Assembly: GCA_902780135.1 (NCBI GenBank)
Contig: CACZEK010000016.1
Span: forward strand, 62,001-126,000
Direction of reading: 5' to 3'
Length of the DNA: 64,000 nucleotides
From: an uncultured bacterium
GTDB lineage: Bacteria; Verrucomicrobiota; Lentisphaeria; Victivallales; UBA1829
Shown here: positions 49,441 to 57,970 of the stretch, piece after piece
Layout: the number at the start of each line of letters is the position of its first letter
Numbering within the stretch: position 1 is the stretch's first letter
Translations under genes and position numbers: made by a program
The notes under the pieces: generated by a model
The model's database searches: none
What the model saw: only the letters and a program-made list of their open reading frames with translations
What the model was told of the DNA's origin: nothing

Positions 49441-50472
49441 GTGGACGGCGGAAACGACCTTTTTTTCATGCGCGAGGCGCTGCGCGAGGCCGAACTCGGC
49501 GCGGGCTTCACCAGCCCGAATCCGGCGGTCGGCGCGGTCATCGTGCGCGACGGACGGATCATCGGACGCGGCCACCACAAACGCTGCGGCGGCCCGCACG
49601 CCGAGATCGAGGCGTTCCTGAGCCTGCCGCACGAATCCGACGCCGCGGGCGCGGACCTGTATGTGACACTGGAGCCGTGCAGCACCGCCGGACGCACGCC
49701 GCCCTGCTGCGACGCGATCATCCGGAACCGGATCCGGCGCGTGGTCGTCGGCTGCCTCGACCCGAACCCGAAACACGCCGGGCGCGGCATCGGGATCCTG
49801 CGCGCCGCCGGGATCGAGGTCGAGACCGGTGTGCTGGAGGAGGAATGCCGCGTTCACCATGAGGCGTTTTTCAAGTGGATCACGGCGGGGCGTCCGTTCG
49901 TGCTGCTGAAAATGGCGGAGACGCTCGACGGGAAGATCGCCGCCGCGAACGGGGATTCCAAGTGGGTTACCTCGGAGACCGCGCGGGAACGCGTGGCGTA
50001 TCTGAGGCGGCTTTCGGACGCCGTGCTCGCCGGCGCGGAGACGTTCCGCGCCGATTCGCCCCGGTTCACTGCGCGCACCCCGGACGGCACGGTCCTGAAG
50101 ACGCCGCGCCGCTTCATCGCCACGCATCACCCGGAACTCCTGTCCGGCGCGGGCGAAGGCTGGGAATCCGTCGTGCTGGACACGCCGGACGACTGGCGGG
50201 ATTTCCTCGCGCGGCTGGGGCGGGAGAACGTGACCATGCTGCTGATCGAAGGCGGCGGCGAACTGGCGGCGTCGGCGATCCGCGCCCGCGCCGTCGACAA
50301 GATCGAATTCCATATCGCGCCGAAACTGCTCGGCGGACGCGGCAGCCGTCCCGTGCTGGGCGGCCCCGATCCGGCATCGCTGTCCGAGGCGGTCCCGCTG
50401 GACCGCCTGCGCGTGTCGCAGCTGGGGCGCGACCTGCGGATCGAAGCGTATCCGCTGTACCCCGAATCATAA
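49441..50472 (+). CDS. ribD: Bifunctional riboflavin deaminase-reductase RibD
   Basis: 343 residues. A GTG start with GGAG about nine bases upstream gives the expected N-terminus before FMREALREAELGAG. The deaminase zinc site is HAEIEAF and LEPCSTAGRTPPCC; the reductase domain starts at about 150 (KWITAGRPFVLLKMAETLDGKIA). It carries out two early steps of riboflavin synthesis from the GTP-derived pyrimidine. ribE follows at 15 bases. Confidence 0.95.
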   Translation: MDGGNDLFFMREALREAELGAGFTSPNPAVGAVIVRDGRIIGRGHHKRCGGPHAEIEAFLSLPHESDAAGADLYVTLEPCSTAGRTPPCCDAIIRNRIRRVVVGCLDPNPKHAGRGIGILRAAGIEVETGVLEEECRVHHEAFFKWITAGRPFVLLKMAETLDGKIAAANGDSKWVTSETARERVAYLRRLSDAVLAGAETFRADSPRFTARTPDGTVLKTPRRFIATHHPELLSGAGEGWESVVLDTPDDWRDFLARLGRENVTMLLIEGGGELAASAIRARAVDKIEFHIAPKLLGGRGSRPVLGGPDPASLSEAVPLDRLRVSQLGRDLRIEAYPLYPES

Positions 50473-50487
50473 AGGAGATTTGATACG

Positions 50488-51147
50488 ATGTTTACAGGCT
50501 TGATCGAGAAGACCGGGGTTCTGACTGGACGCGAAAGCGGCGCGAAAGCCGGACGCCTGACAATCAAACCCGATTCCCCGTGGACGGACCTGGAGGAAGG
50601 CGAGAGCATCGCCGTAAACGGCGCGTGCCTCACGTTCGAGAAGGAGTCGGGCGGGAACCTGACGTTTTTCGTGATGAAGGAAACGCTGGACCGGACGAAC
50701 CTGGGACAGCTGAAGACCGGCGCGCGCGTCAATCTGGAGCGCGCCCTGAGCCTCGGCAGCCGCCTCGGCGGGCACCTGGTCAGCGGACACGTCGATGCCG
50801 CCGTGAAGGTCGTTTCCTTTGGAAAAATCGGCGACGACTACGAGCTCCGCATGGAAATGCCGTCCGGCCTGCGGATCTTCTTCGTGCCGAAGGGCAGCGT
50901 GTGCGTGAACGGCGTTTCCCTCACGCTCACGGACGTGACGGACGCGACGTTCGCCGTCCGGCTGATCCCGACGACCCGGCGCGAGACCAATCTCGACGCT
51001 TTGAAGCCGGGCGACCTCGTGAACATCGAGACCGACCTGATCGGCAAATACGTCTGCGAACAGCTCCGGCACATGGACGGCGGCGCGCAGGACGCGCAGG
51101 CCGCGAAGGACATCTCCATGCGCGACCTGACGGAGGCCGGGTTCTGA
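50488..51147 (+). CDS. ribE: Riboflavin synthase alpha subunit
   Basis: 219 residues, with AAAGGAG before the ATG. Two similar barrels are seen, starting with MFTGLIEKTGVL and, near residue 97, GHLVSGHVDAAVKV. It dismutates two lumazines to riboflavin. The ribBA and ribH genes are not in the window. The stop overlaps the next ATG by one base. Confidence 0.95.
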   Translation: MFTGLIEKTGVLTGRESGAKAGRLTIKPDSPWTDLEEGESIAVNGACLTFEKESGGNLTFFVMKETLDRTNLGQLKTGARVNLERALSLGSRLGGHLVSGHVDAAVKVVSFGKIGDDYELRMEMPSGLRIFFVPKGSVCVNGVSLTLTDVTDATFAVRLIPTTRRETNLDALKPGDLVNIETDLIGKYVCEQLRHMDGGAQDAQAAKDISMRDLTEAGF

Positions 51148-51962
51148 TGGAAAAGGAAAAGATCGACTACAAGGACATCCTGTTCGGGCTTGCGCTCGGC
51201 CATGCCGCCATGGATCCGGCGTCCGTGCCGGACTTCCTCGCGCCGGGCGCGTTCGACGCCGTCGAGATCCCCGCGGAGTGTTTCCTCAACCGCGACGCGG
51301 AGTTCCAGCGGCGGCTCGCTTCCTGCAAATTCAAAAGCGTGCGCGCCGGGCATCTGATGGCGCCCGACCTCACGCGGGAGATACCGTTCCTGGCGGAAAA
51401 CTACCGCCGCGACTACGTGGAACAGGCTTCGGTCATGGTCCGGACGCTTGCCTCGGCGGGCGCATCCGGGGCGTTCCTCGGATTGGACATGAGGCGCATC
51501 CTCGGCGACGACGCGGCGGAGAACGCCGTGCTGGAGATCATCCGCCGCATGACGCCTGTCCTGCGCCGGGAGAACTTCGAACTGCTGATCCCGTACCGCG
51601 TCCCGTTCAAAAACGAACGCGACATCAGGACGACCCAGCTGATGGGGCGGTTCATGCGCGGGACGCTGAGCCCGCTGGTGAAACTGAGCCTGGAGATCCA
51701 TCCGTTCGAAGTGAAGCCGGAGGAGGACAAGCCGGAGATGCTCGGCATGCTCGGGTGCGAGGCGCATCAGGCGGTGCTGGTCTACGACGCCGACAGCGGC
51801 CTCCACATCGCCCCGGCGCAGTTCAGGCCGTGGGCGGAGCTTCTGGACCGCCGCATGTTCCGCGGCCCGTACCTGCTGTGCCCGCGTTCGGTCCGCAACC
51901 GCATGGCGCTCCCGGAATCGGATTTGTTCGCAAAAATGGTTTCCGACTTGCGAAATGAATAA
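51147..51962 (+). CDS. Hypothetical protein, possibly a TIM barrel
   Basis: 271 residues, starting at the ATG that overlaps the ribE stop (TGATG). Alternating strand and helix text (FDAVEIPAECF, SVRAGHLMAPDL, LLIPYRVPF, LVKLSLEIHPFEV, QAVLVYDA) is compatible with a sugar-phosphate-isomerase-like barrel, but no catalytic signature is clear. The coupling to ribE and the following pdxJ place it among cofactor genes. The function is unknown. Confidence 0.65.
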   Translation: MEKEKIDYKDILFGLALGHAAMDPASVPDFLAPGAFDAVEIPAECFLNRDAEFQRRLASCKFKSVRAGHLMAPDLTREIPFLAENYRRDYVEQASVMVRTLASAGASGAFLGLDMRRILGDDAAENAVLEIIRRMTPVLRRENFELLIPYRVPFKNERDIRTTQLMGRFMRGTLSPLVKLSLEIHPFEVKPEEDKPEMLGMLGCEAHQAVLVYDADSGLHIAPAQFRPWAELLDRRMFRGPYLLCPRSVRNRMALPESDLFAKMVSDLRNE

Positions 51963-51976
51963 AAACGTGCTACAGT
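51948..51976 (+). promoter_or_regulatory. Promoter for pdxJ, inside the preceding gene end
   Basis: TTGCGA, a 17-bp spacer and TACAGT with extended -10 TGC. Confidence 0.55.
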
Positions 51977-52020
51977 ATTAGATTACCTTTTTTTTAGAGT
52001 TTTAGGAGGTTTGCCTGATT

Positions 52021-52761
52021 ATGACCAGAACATTGAAACTCGGCGTCAATATCGACCACGTGGCGACGGTCCGCCAGGCCCGTCTCGCCTCGCAGCCGTC
52101 CCCGCTCGAAGCCGCGCGGCTCTGCATGGCGGCCGGCGCGGACGGCATCACCGCCCACCTGCGCGAAGACCGCCGCCATATCCAGGACGCGGACGTGATC
52201 GCGCTTTCGCAGGCGGGGCTCCGCCTCAACATGGAAATGGCTCTGACCGAAGAGATGGTCCGCATCGCAAGCACGCTGGTGCGGCCGCAGAGCTGCTGCC
52301 TGGTGCCGGAGAAACGCCAGGAGCTTACGACCGAGGGCGGACTCGACGCCGTCGCGAGCCTCGACAAGCTCATGCGGTGGGTGCCCGTGCTGAAGAACGC
52401 CGGGATCGCTGTCAGCCTCTTCATCGCGCCCGATTTCGCGCAGATCGACTGCGCCAGGCAGTGCGGCGCGGAGTTCGTCGAGCTCCATACCGGGTCGTTC
52501 GCCAACGCCGTTTCCGCGTCCGAGCAGGCCGCCGAACTGGACCGTCTGGCGAAGGGCGCGGAGTACGCCCATTCGCTCGGCATCGGCGTGAACGCCGGAC
52601 ACGGCATCGACTACGAAAACATCAAGCCGCTGCTCGCCGCCGTCCCGCACCTGCACGAACTCAACATCGGGCACAGCATCATCGCCCGCGCCATCATGAA
52701 AGGCGTCGGCGCGGCGGTCGCGGACATGCTCGACCTCATGAACGATTACAAGGGCGAATAA
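52021..52761 (+). CDS. pdxJ: Pyridoxine 5'-phosphate synthase
   Basis: 246 residues, with AGGAGG before the ATG. The family landmarks LGVNIDHVATVRQAR, GADGITAHLREDRRHI, ELHTGSFA and LNAGHGI-type VNAGHGIDYEN are all present. It condenses deoxyxylulose phosphate with the PdxA product to make pyridoxine phosphate. The pilT-like gene follows at 40 bases. Confidence 0.96.
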   Translation: MTRTLKLGVNIDHVATVRQARLASQPSPLEAARLCMAAGADGITAHLREDRRHIQDADVIALSQAGLRLNMEMALTEEMVRIASTLVRPQSCCLVPEKRQELTTEGGLDAVASLDKLMRWVPVLKNAGIAVSLFIAPDFAQIDCARQCGAEFVELHTGSFANAVSASEQAAELDRLAKGAEYAHSLGIGVNAGHGIDYENIKPLLAAVPHLHELNIGHSIIARAIMKGVGAAVADMLDLMNDYKGE

Positions 52762-52801
52762 GCCCCGCCGCATTTCACCCCAGCAGAAAGGATTTCAGAA
52801 A

Positions 52802-53893
52802 ATGGCATCGGAGATCATCGAAACCTTCCATCAGATCCTCGCACAGTGCGTGGAACACGGCGCGTCGGACGTCCTGCTCAAGGAGGACGCCCCCGCCAAC
52901 CTCCGCATCGCGGGCGCGCTCTATCCCGTCGATTTCGTCACGACGCACGAATTCCTCGACACGCTTCTCAACGAGATCATGGACGCGCGCATGCTGAAGG
53001 AATACGAGCAGAACGGCGACGCGGACTTCTCCTACTGCGTGGAGGAGCTGGGGCGTTTCCGCATCAACGCGCACAAGCAGCGCGGCATGCACGGCATCAC
53101 GCTGCGTTATGTGAAGAGCAAGATCAGCTCCATGGAGGAGCTTTCGCTTCCGCCCGTGCTCCGCACCATCGCGGAGACACCGCGCGGCATCATCCTGGTC
53201 TGCGGCACCACCGGCAGCGGCAAATCGACCACGCTGGCGGCGATGATCCAGCACATCAACGAGCATTTCACGAAGCACATCATCACCATCGAGGACCCGA
53301 TCGAATACGAGTTCCGCGACGGCAAGTCGTTCGTGGAGCAGCGCGAAGTCGGACTGGACTGCCCGTCGTTCTACAGCGCGCTCACGCACGCCATGCGCCA
53401 GGCGCCGGACGTCATCATGGTCGGCGAAATGCGCGACAAGGAGAGCTTCGAGGCCGCGCTTCAGGCCGCCGACACCGGCCACATGGTCATCAGCACCGTG
53501 CACGCCGCCGACGCCTCCCAGGTCGTCGGGCGCATCCTCGACCTCTACCCGATCCAGGAACAGGACACCATCCTCGAGGCGCTCGCCGCCAACCTGAAGG
53601 CGACCGTCGCGCAGCGCCTGCTCCCGAAGGCGCTCGGCAAGGGCGTGGTCCCGGTCGTCGAGGTCATGATCTGCGACCCGGTCGTCCAGCGGTACATCTC
53701 CAAGAAGGAATTCGAGAAGCTGCCCGAGGCGATGGAAAGCGCGCGCGAAGCCGGCATGCAGACGTTCAACATGGCGATCCTCGACCGCATCAACAACGGC
53801 GAGATCACCGAGGAAGTCGGCCTCGCCGCGTCCAGTTCGCCCACCGCCCTGAAGATGAACCTGAAGGGCATCTTCCTGAACAGCTCGAAATAA
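52802..53893 (+). CDS. PilT/PilU-type pilus retraction ATPase
   Basis: 363 residues, with AAAGGA before the ATG. The Walker A is GTTGSGKSTT (134-143); the Asp box, the Walker B region with PDVIMVGEMRD and the His box (VISTVHAADASQ) are intact. The C-terminus (MQTFNMAILDRINNGEIT) resembles PilU more than PilT. It powers pilus disassembly. No other pilus assembly genes are next to it, but three pseudopilins and comEC lie elsewhere in this window. Confidence 0.92.
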   Translation: MASEIIETFHQILAQCVEHGASDVLLKEDAPANLRIAGALYPVDFVTTHEFLDTLLNEIMDARMLKEYEQNGDADFSYCVEELGRFRINAHKQRGMHGITLRYVKSKISSMEELSLPPVLRTIAETPRGIILVCGTTGSGKSTTLAAMIQHINEHFTKHIITIEDPIEYEFRDGKSFVEQREVGLDCPSFYSALTHAMRQAPDVIMVGEMRDKESFEAALQAADTGHMVISTVHAADASQVVGRILDLYPIQEQDTILEALAANLKATVAQRLLPKALGKGVVPVVEVMICDPVVQRYISKKEFEKLPEAMESAREAGMQTFNMAILDRINNGEITEEVGLAASSSPTALKMNLKGIFLNSSK

Positions 53894-53938
53894 CCTCAAC
53901 GCACCCGGGCTGCCGGTCCGGACGGATTTTCCATAAGA

Positions 53939-54847
53939 ATGAAAACACTTGCTCAGAAGATGAAAACGGTCAGCGCCGTCGCCGCGATCGTCTTGTGCTG
54001 TATTCTGGCGGTCAAAGGCGGCACTTTGGACTTGACCCTTTCTCTTCAGGCGTTCGTGCAGGGCATCGTGGAGGGCGTGACCGAATTCCTCCCGATCAGC
54101 AGCACGGGTCACATGATCATCGTGGACAGCTTCTTCCCGATGAAGGACGAGGCGTTCGCCAAGCTCTTCGAGGTCGTGATCCAGCTCGGTGCGATCCTGT
54201 CCGTGCTGGTGTATTTCTACAGGACGATCTTCCCTCAAAAATGGAATGTTGACGGCTTCAAGGCGATGATCCCGCTGTGGTCGCGCGTGGTGGTCGGGGT
54301 GGTCCCCGCCGCCGTGATCGGATTCCTGCTCGACGACTTCATCGAGGCGCACCTCTTCAATATCGTGGTGGTGTCCGTGGCGCTGGTCGTGTGGGGCGTG
54401 GCGCTGGTCTTCAGCGGCCGCCTGGAGAAACGCGAGTCGGGCACGGCGGAGATCGTGAAGATGAGCTACGGCATGGCGCTTGCGGTCGGCTTCTTCCAGT
54501 GCCTCGCCATGGTCCCCGGCACCTCGCGGTCCGCCGTGACCATCCTCGGCGCGATGTGCCTGGGGTGTTCCCGCGCCTGCGCCGCCGAATTCTCGTTCTT
54601 CCTGGCGATCCCGACGATGTTCGGCGCTTCGCTGCTGAAGCTCGTGAAGGGCGGGGCGCACCTGACCTCGCCGCAGTGGATCGCGCTCACGATCGGCTTC
54701 GTGACCGCGTTCTTCGTGGCGTGGGGCGTGATCGCGTGGTTCATGGACTACGTCAAAAAACACGATTTCAAACTCTTCGGCTGGTACCGGATCGTCCTCG
54801 GCGCCATCCTTCTCGCCCTGTTCTTCTGCGGCGTCGTGAAGGTCTGA
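53939..54847 (+). CDS. uppP: Undecaprenyl-diphosphatase UppP/BacA
   Basis: 302 residues. The active-site motif is QGIVEGVTEFLPISSTGH (41-58); the second motif is VPGTSRSAVTI (about 193-203). About eight helices are predicted. The N-terminus is about 25 residues longer than usual, with an extra hydrophobic stretch, and no good Shine-Dalgarno precedes the first ATG; a start further in is possible. It recycles the C55 lipid carrier for cell-wall and glycan synthesis. Confidence 0.9.
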   Translation: MKTLAQKMKTVSAVAAIVLCCILAVKGGTLDLTLSLQAFVQGIVEGVTEFLPISSTGHMIIVDSFFPMKDEAFAKLFEVVIQLGAILSVLVYFYRTIFPQKWNVDGFKAMIPLWSRVVVGVVPAAVIGFLLDDFIEAHLFNIVVVSVALVVWGVALVFSGRLEKRESGTAEIVKMSYGMALAVGFFQCLAMVPGTSRSAVTILGAMCLGCSRACAAEFSFFLAIPTMFGASLLKLVKGGAHLTSPQWIALTIGFVTAFFVAWGVIAWFMDYVKKHDFKLFGWYRIVLGAILLALFFCGVVKV

Positions 54848-54942
54848 ACGGAGAGCTTTCCTTTTTTCACTTGATCCCGGACAGGGCAGGGTGATCCCAG
54901 GACGATCGGGAACCCGCGGCTCCGTCCGGACGAGGATGCACC

Positions 54943-55974
54943 ATGCCTGAGTCCGACGTTACCCTGGCGGCCCTGATCGGGACCGCGCTTGCGACCGCCG
55001 TCCTGCACACGATCGCGGGGCCCGACCACTATCTGCCGTTCATCGCGATCGCGCGCAGCCGCAAATTCAGCCTGATGCGCGCGCTGTTCTGGACGCTGGT
55101 CTGCGGCATCGGCCATGTGGGGAGCGCGCTGGTGCTGGCGGCGGCGTTCCTGCTCTTCGCGAAATTCATCTCCGAGGCGCGTCTGGAGTGGCTGGAGGAA
55201 TGGCGCGGGGACATCGCCGCGTGGGCGCTGATCGTCATGGGCGCGGGCATCTTCCTCCACGCGCTGTACTGCCGCTGGAAGAACAAGCCGCGCGAACACC
55301 GCCACGTCCATCTGGACGGCACGGTGACGGTCCACACGCACGGAGCCGTTCAGGATCATCCGCACGACGGGCTGGAACGGGACGTCCCCGATCCCGGCGC
55401 GCAGGAGGCGGTGCGGCGTTCGTTCAACATCCTTTCCCTCTGCATCTTCCTGGTCGGCGGCCTGCTGTGCCTGCTCCCGCTCATCTTCCTTGAAAAACAG
55501 GCGGAGGAGAACGGCGGAAACGGACCGAATGTCCTTTCCTGGGCGCTCTTCGGGCTCGGCGCGGCCGTGATCGTGTACGGGTTCTACGACCGCTGGAGAC
55601 GCCGTCCGCACCGCCACAAGCACGTCCACGCGGACGGCACGGTGACGGTCCACACGCACGACGCCGGGCACGACCACAGCCATTCCGACGAAAAGGGGCT
55701 GTCGTTCTGGGTGATCTTCATCATCTTCGTGCTCGGCCCCTGCGAAGCGCTCCTGCCGATCCTCACCGCGTCCGCCGTGCTCGGCGCCGCGAGCGTGGTC
55801 CTGATCGCCATTGTGTTCAGCGTCGCCACCATCATGACCATGATGACCGCCGTCGCGCTCGGCGTGCTCGGGCTGAACGTGCTCCGGTTTGACTTTATCG
55901 AGCGTTTCGCGCCGGAGATCGCGGGCATTACGGTCATGCTCTGCGGCATCGCCATCGCGTTCCTCGGCCTGTAA
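54943..55974 (+). CDS. Nickel/cobalt-type or UreH-like transporter with two His-rich loops
   Basis: 343 residues with six to seven helices. Helix 1 contains HTIAGPDHYLPF, the H-x4-DH pattern of NicO/UreH-type metal transporters. Two cytosol- or periplasm-facing loops carry nearly the same text, HRHVHLDGTVTVHTHG (about 121-136) and HKHVHADGTVTVHTHD (about 223-238), the second followed by HDHSHSD. Such histidine runs bind Ni, Co or Zn. The specific metal and direction cannot be read from sequence. Confidence 0.8.
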   Translation: MPESDVTLAALIGTALATAVLHTIAGPDHYLPFIAIARSRKFSLMRALFWTLVCGIGHVGSALVLAAAFLLFAKFISEARLEWLEEWRGDIAAWALIVMGAGIFLHALYCRWKNKPREHRHVHLDGTVTVHTHGAVQDHPHDGLERDVPDPGAQEAVRRSFNILSLCIFLVGGLLCLLPLIFLEKQAEENGGNGPNVLSWALFGLGAAVIVYGFYDRWRRRPHRHKHVHADGTVTVHTHDAGHDHSHSDEKGLSFWVIFIIFVLGPCEALLPILTASAVLGAASVVLIAIVFSVATIMTMMTAVALGVLGLNVLRFDFIERFAPEIAGITVMLCGIAIAFLGL

Positions 55975-56047
55975 CACTGTCCGCAAGCGGTGCTGATACT
56001 GTGTCTCGCACACAAACGTAGGACCTATAAGTCTTATGCGTTTCGTT

Positions 56048-56096
56048 AAAAAAACAGGCATACCGGTTTTGAAGTCCGGTATGCCTTGCGTTTTTT
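56048..56096. terminator. Bidirectional terminator between transporter and GH29 genes
   Basis: A perfect 10-bp stem GGCATACCGG/CCGGTATGCC has T-runs on both sides: TTGCGTTTTTT on plus, TGTTTTTTT on minus. Confidence 0.92.
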
Positions 56097-56114
56097 CTGC
56101 CGTTTTAAGGCGGA

Positions 56115-57683
56115 TCACTTGTCGAATTCGACCTTGAAGCAGAGGGCGATCTTCAGGTTCGGATCGGCCTCGGGAGCGTCGACGGTCAGCGTGGCGCCTT
56201 CCTGTGTCCATTTCACGTCCTTTGCCGAGCCGAGGAGGGAGACCTTTTTGACCTTGGCGTCGAGGTCCGGCACGGTGATTTTTTCGCCGGATTCCGGGAC
56301 CGCGAGCGTGAAGACGTAGAGATTGCCGTCCTTCGTGGTGTAGCGGAGGTCTTCGGCGGTGGCGGGTTTGCCGCGGCCCTCGTTGAACCCCTGCGCGTTG
56401 AGGCGTTCGCCGGGGCCGTTCGCCTGCGGGCCGGACCCGAATCTCTTCCATGTGCGCGTGCCGTAGATGCCCTCGCCGTTGACCTTCATCCAGTCGCCGA
56501 TCCCGGCGCAGACCGCGCGTTCCTTCTCGTCGACGGTGCCGTCCGCGCGGATGGGCACGCTGAGGAGCAGGTTGCCGCCCTTGCTGACGATGTCGACGAG
56601 CATGCGGATCACGGTTTCGGCGGACTTGTAGCCGTTGCGGTCGTAGAGGCCGCGGTCGTAGTGCCACGAGCCGATGCAGGTGTCGGTCTGCCAGTACGGC
56701 TCGACCATGCCGCCGGGCACGCCGCGTTCGACGTCCCAGACCATCGCCTTGCGCTGATCCTCGTTCAGGACCTTGCCGCATGCCACGACTTCCTGCCTGC
56801 CGTGATTCTTCCCGAACATGGTGTTGTAATAATACGCGGTCAGCTCGACGCCGTCGTTGAACGTGGGGTAGAACGGCACCACGGTGTCGTCGTAGTAGAT
56901 GATCTCCGGCTCGTACTCGTCGATGAGCTGCTTGTGGCGCTTCATGAACTTGTCGCGGTATTCCTGCGAGGGCGGCACGACCTCATGCGGATCCCAGTCC
57001 CAGTGGCGGTGGTTCCGCGACGCCGCGTGGTCCTGCGCGTAAAGCTCCTGCGGGTCGAGGCCCATTTCGCCCCACCACGTGCCCGCGCCGTCCTTTTTCT
57101 TCAGCATGCCGTCGTAGTCGCGCGACGTCTCGTACCAGCACCACGCGTGCGAAGCGTGGATGCTCGCGCCCCAATGCATGCCCGCGCCCTGGACCGCCTT
57201 CTTCCACTCCTTCGCGATGTCGCGCTTCGGGCCGAGGCGGACGGAGTTCCATTCCTGGTACTTGCTGTCCCAGAGGTCGAAGTTGTCGTGATGGTTCGCG
57301 AGGGAGACGACGTATTTCGCGCCCATGCCGCTGAAGAGCTTCGCGAGGTCCTCGGGGTCCCATTTCTCCGCCTTCCAGATATGGATGACGTCCTTGAACC
57401 CGAATTCCTTCGGGTCGCCGTATTTCTGCCGGTGGACCCGCCCCTGCCATTCGTTCGGCGGATACATGTTCCGGGCGTACCAGTCGCCGGATTCGGGCTG
57501 GCACTGCGGACCCCAGTGCGCGAAGATGCCGAACTTGGCGTCCTTGAACCATTCCGGGGTCCGGTAGTGCGCCTCCAGGGATTCGAGCGTGTCGTCGAAC
57601 GGTTTCTCCGTCGCGCAGGAGGGCAGGGCGGACACGGCGGCCGCGGCGAATGCGATCGCGGTCGGTTTGAGCAGTTTTTTCAT
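56115..57683 (-). CDS. GH29 family alpha-L-fucosidase, lipoprotein
   Basis: 522 residues. The ATG chosen has AAGGAG ten bases upstream; the signal peptide ends in a lipobox SALPSC, so the enzyme is probably lipid-anchored. The GH29 barrel is clear: WFKDAKFGIFAHWG, KYVVSLANHHDNFDLWDS, GASIHASHAWCWYE. The nucleophile is probably the Asp in EIIYYDDTVVPF. A C-terminal beta domain follows. It removes fucose from mucin or plant glycans. It is divergent from the GH115 gene. Confidence 0.92.
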   Translation of the reverse strand: MKKLLKPTAIAFAAAAVSALPSCATEKPFDDTLESLEAHYRTPEWFKDAKFGIFAHWGPQCQPESGDWYARNMYPPNEWQGRVHRQKYGDPKEFGFKDVIHIWKAEKWDPEDLAKLFSGMGAKYVVSLANHHDNFDLWDSKYQEWNSVRLGPKRDIAKEWKKAVQGAGMHWGASIHASHAWCWYETSRDYDGMLKKKDGAGTWWGEMGLDPQELYAQDHAASRNHRHWDWDPHEVVPPSQEYRDKFMKRHKQLIDEYEPEIIYYDDTVVPFYPTFNDGVELTAYYYNTMFGKNHGRQEVVACGKVLNEDQRKAMVWDVERGVPGGMVEPYWQTDTCIGSWHYDRGLYDRNGYKSAETVIRMLVDIVSKGGNLLLSVPIRADGTVDEKERAVCAGIGDWMKVNGEGIYGTRTWKRFGSGPQANGPGERLNAQGFNEGRGKPATAEDLRYTTKDGNLYVFTLAVPESGEKITVPDLDAKVKKVSLLGSAKDVKWTQEGATLTVDAPEADPNLKIALCFKVEFDK

Positions 57684-57733
57684 AGGCGTGGACTCCTTTT
57701 CTTGTGGCGTTTTCATGCGTTTCATTTTCTACT

Positions 57734-57761
57734 AATATACGGCGCCGGACAGCGTTTTCAA
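57734..57761 (-). promoter_or_regulatory. Promoter for the GH29 gene
   Basis: On the minus strand TTGAAA, a 16-bp spacer and TATATT. Confidence 0.7.
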
Positions 57762-57878
57762 CTGTTATAACGCGCATTAACGTATAATTAACTCAAAAAA
57801 GAAACGTTCCGTTTGTCCCGTGCCGAAAGGAAAACAAAGGAAATGTCGAAAAATAGTCTCTTGGAAGACAGAAATCGT

Positions 57879-57906
57879 TTGAAAAATAAATTTTAGGTAT
57901 TATAGT
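57879..57906 (+). promoter_or_regulatory. Promoter for the GH115 gene
   Basis: TTGAAA, a 16-bp spacer and TATAGT. Between this and the GH29 promoter, ATTAAC occurs twice ten bases apart (57776-57792), a possible regulator site. Confidence 0.65.
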
Positions 57907-57970
57907 ATGGGTGTTGGAATAAAAAAACAACCTTTCGTCAATTTTTCACATCAACATGAGGAAATCTAAC

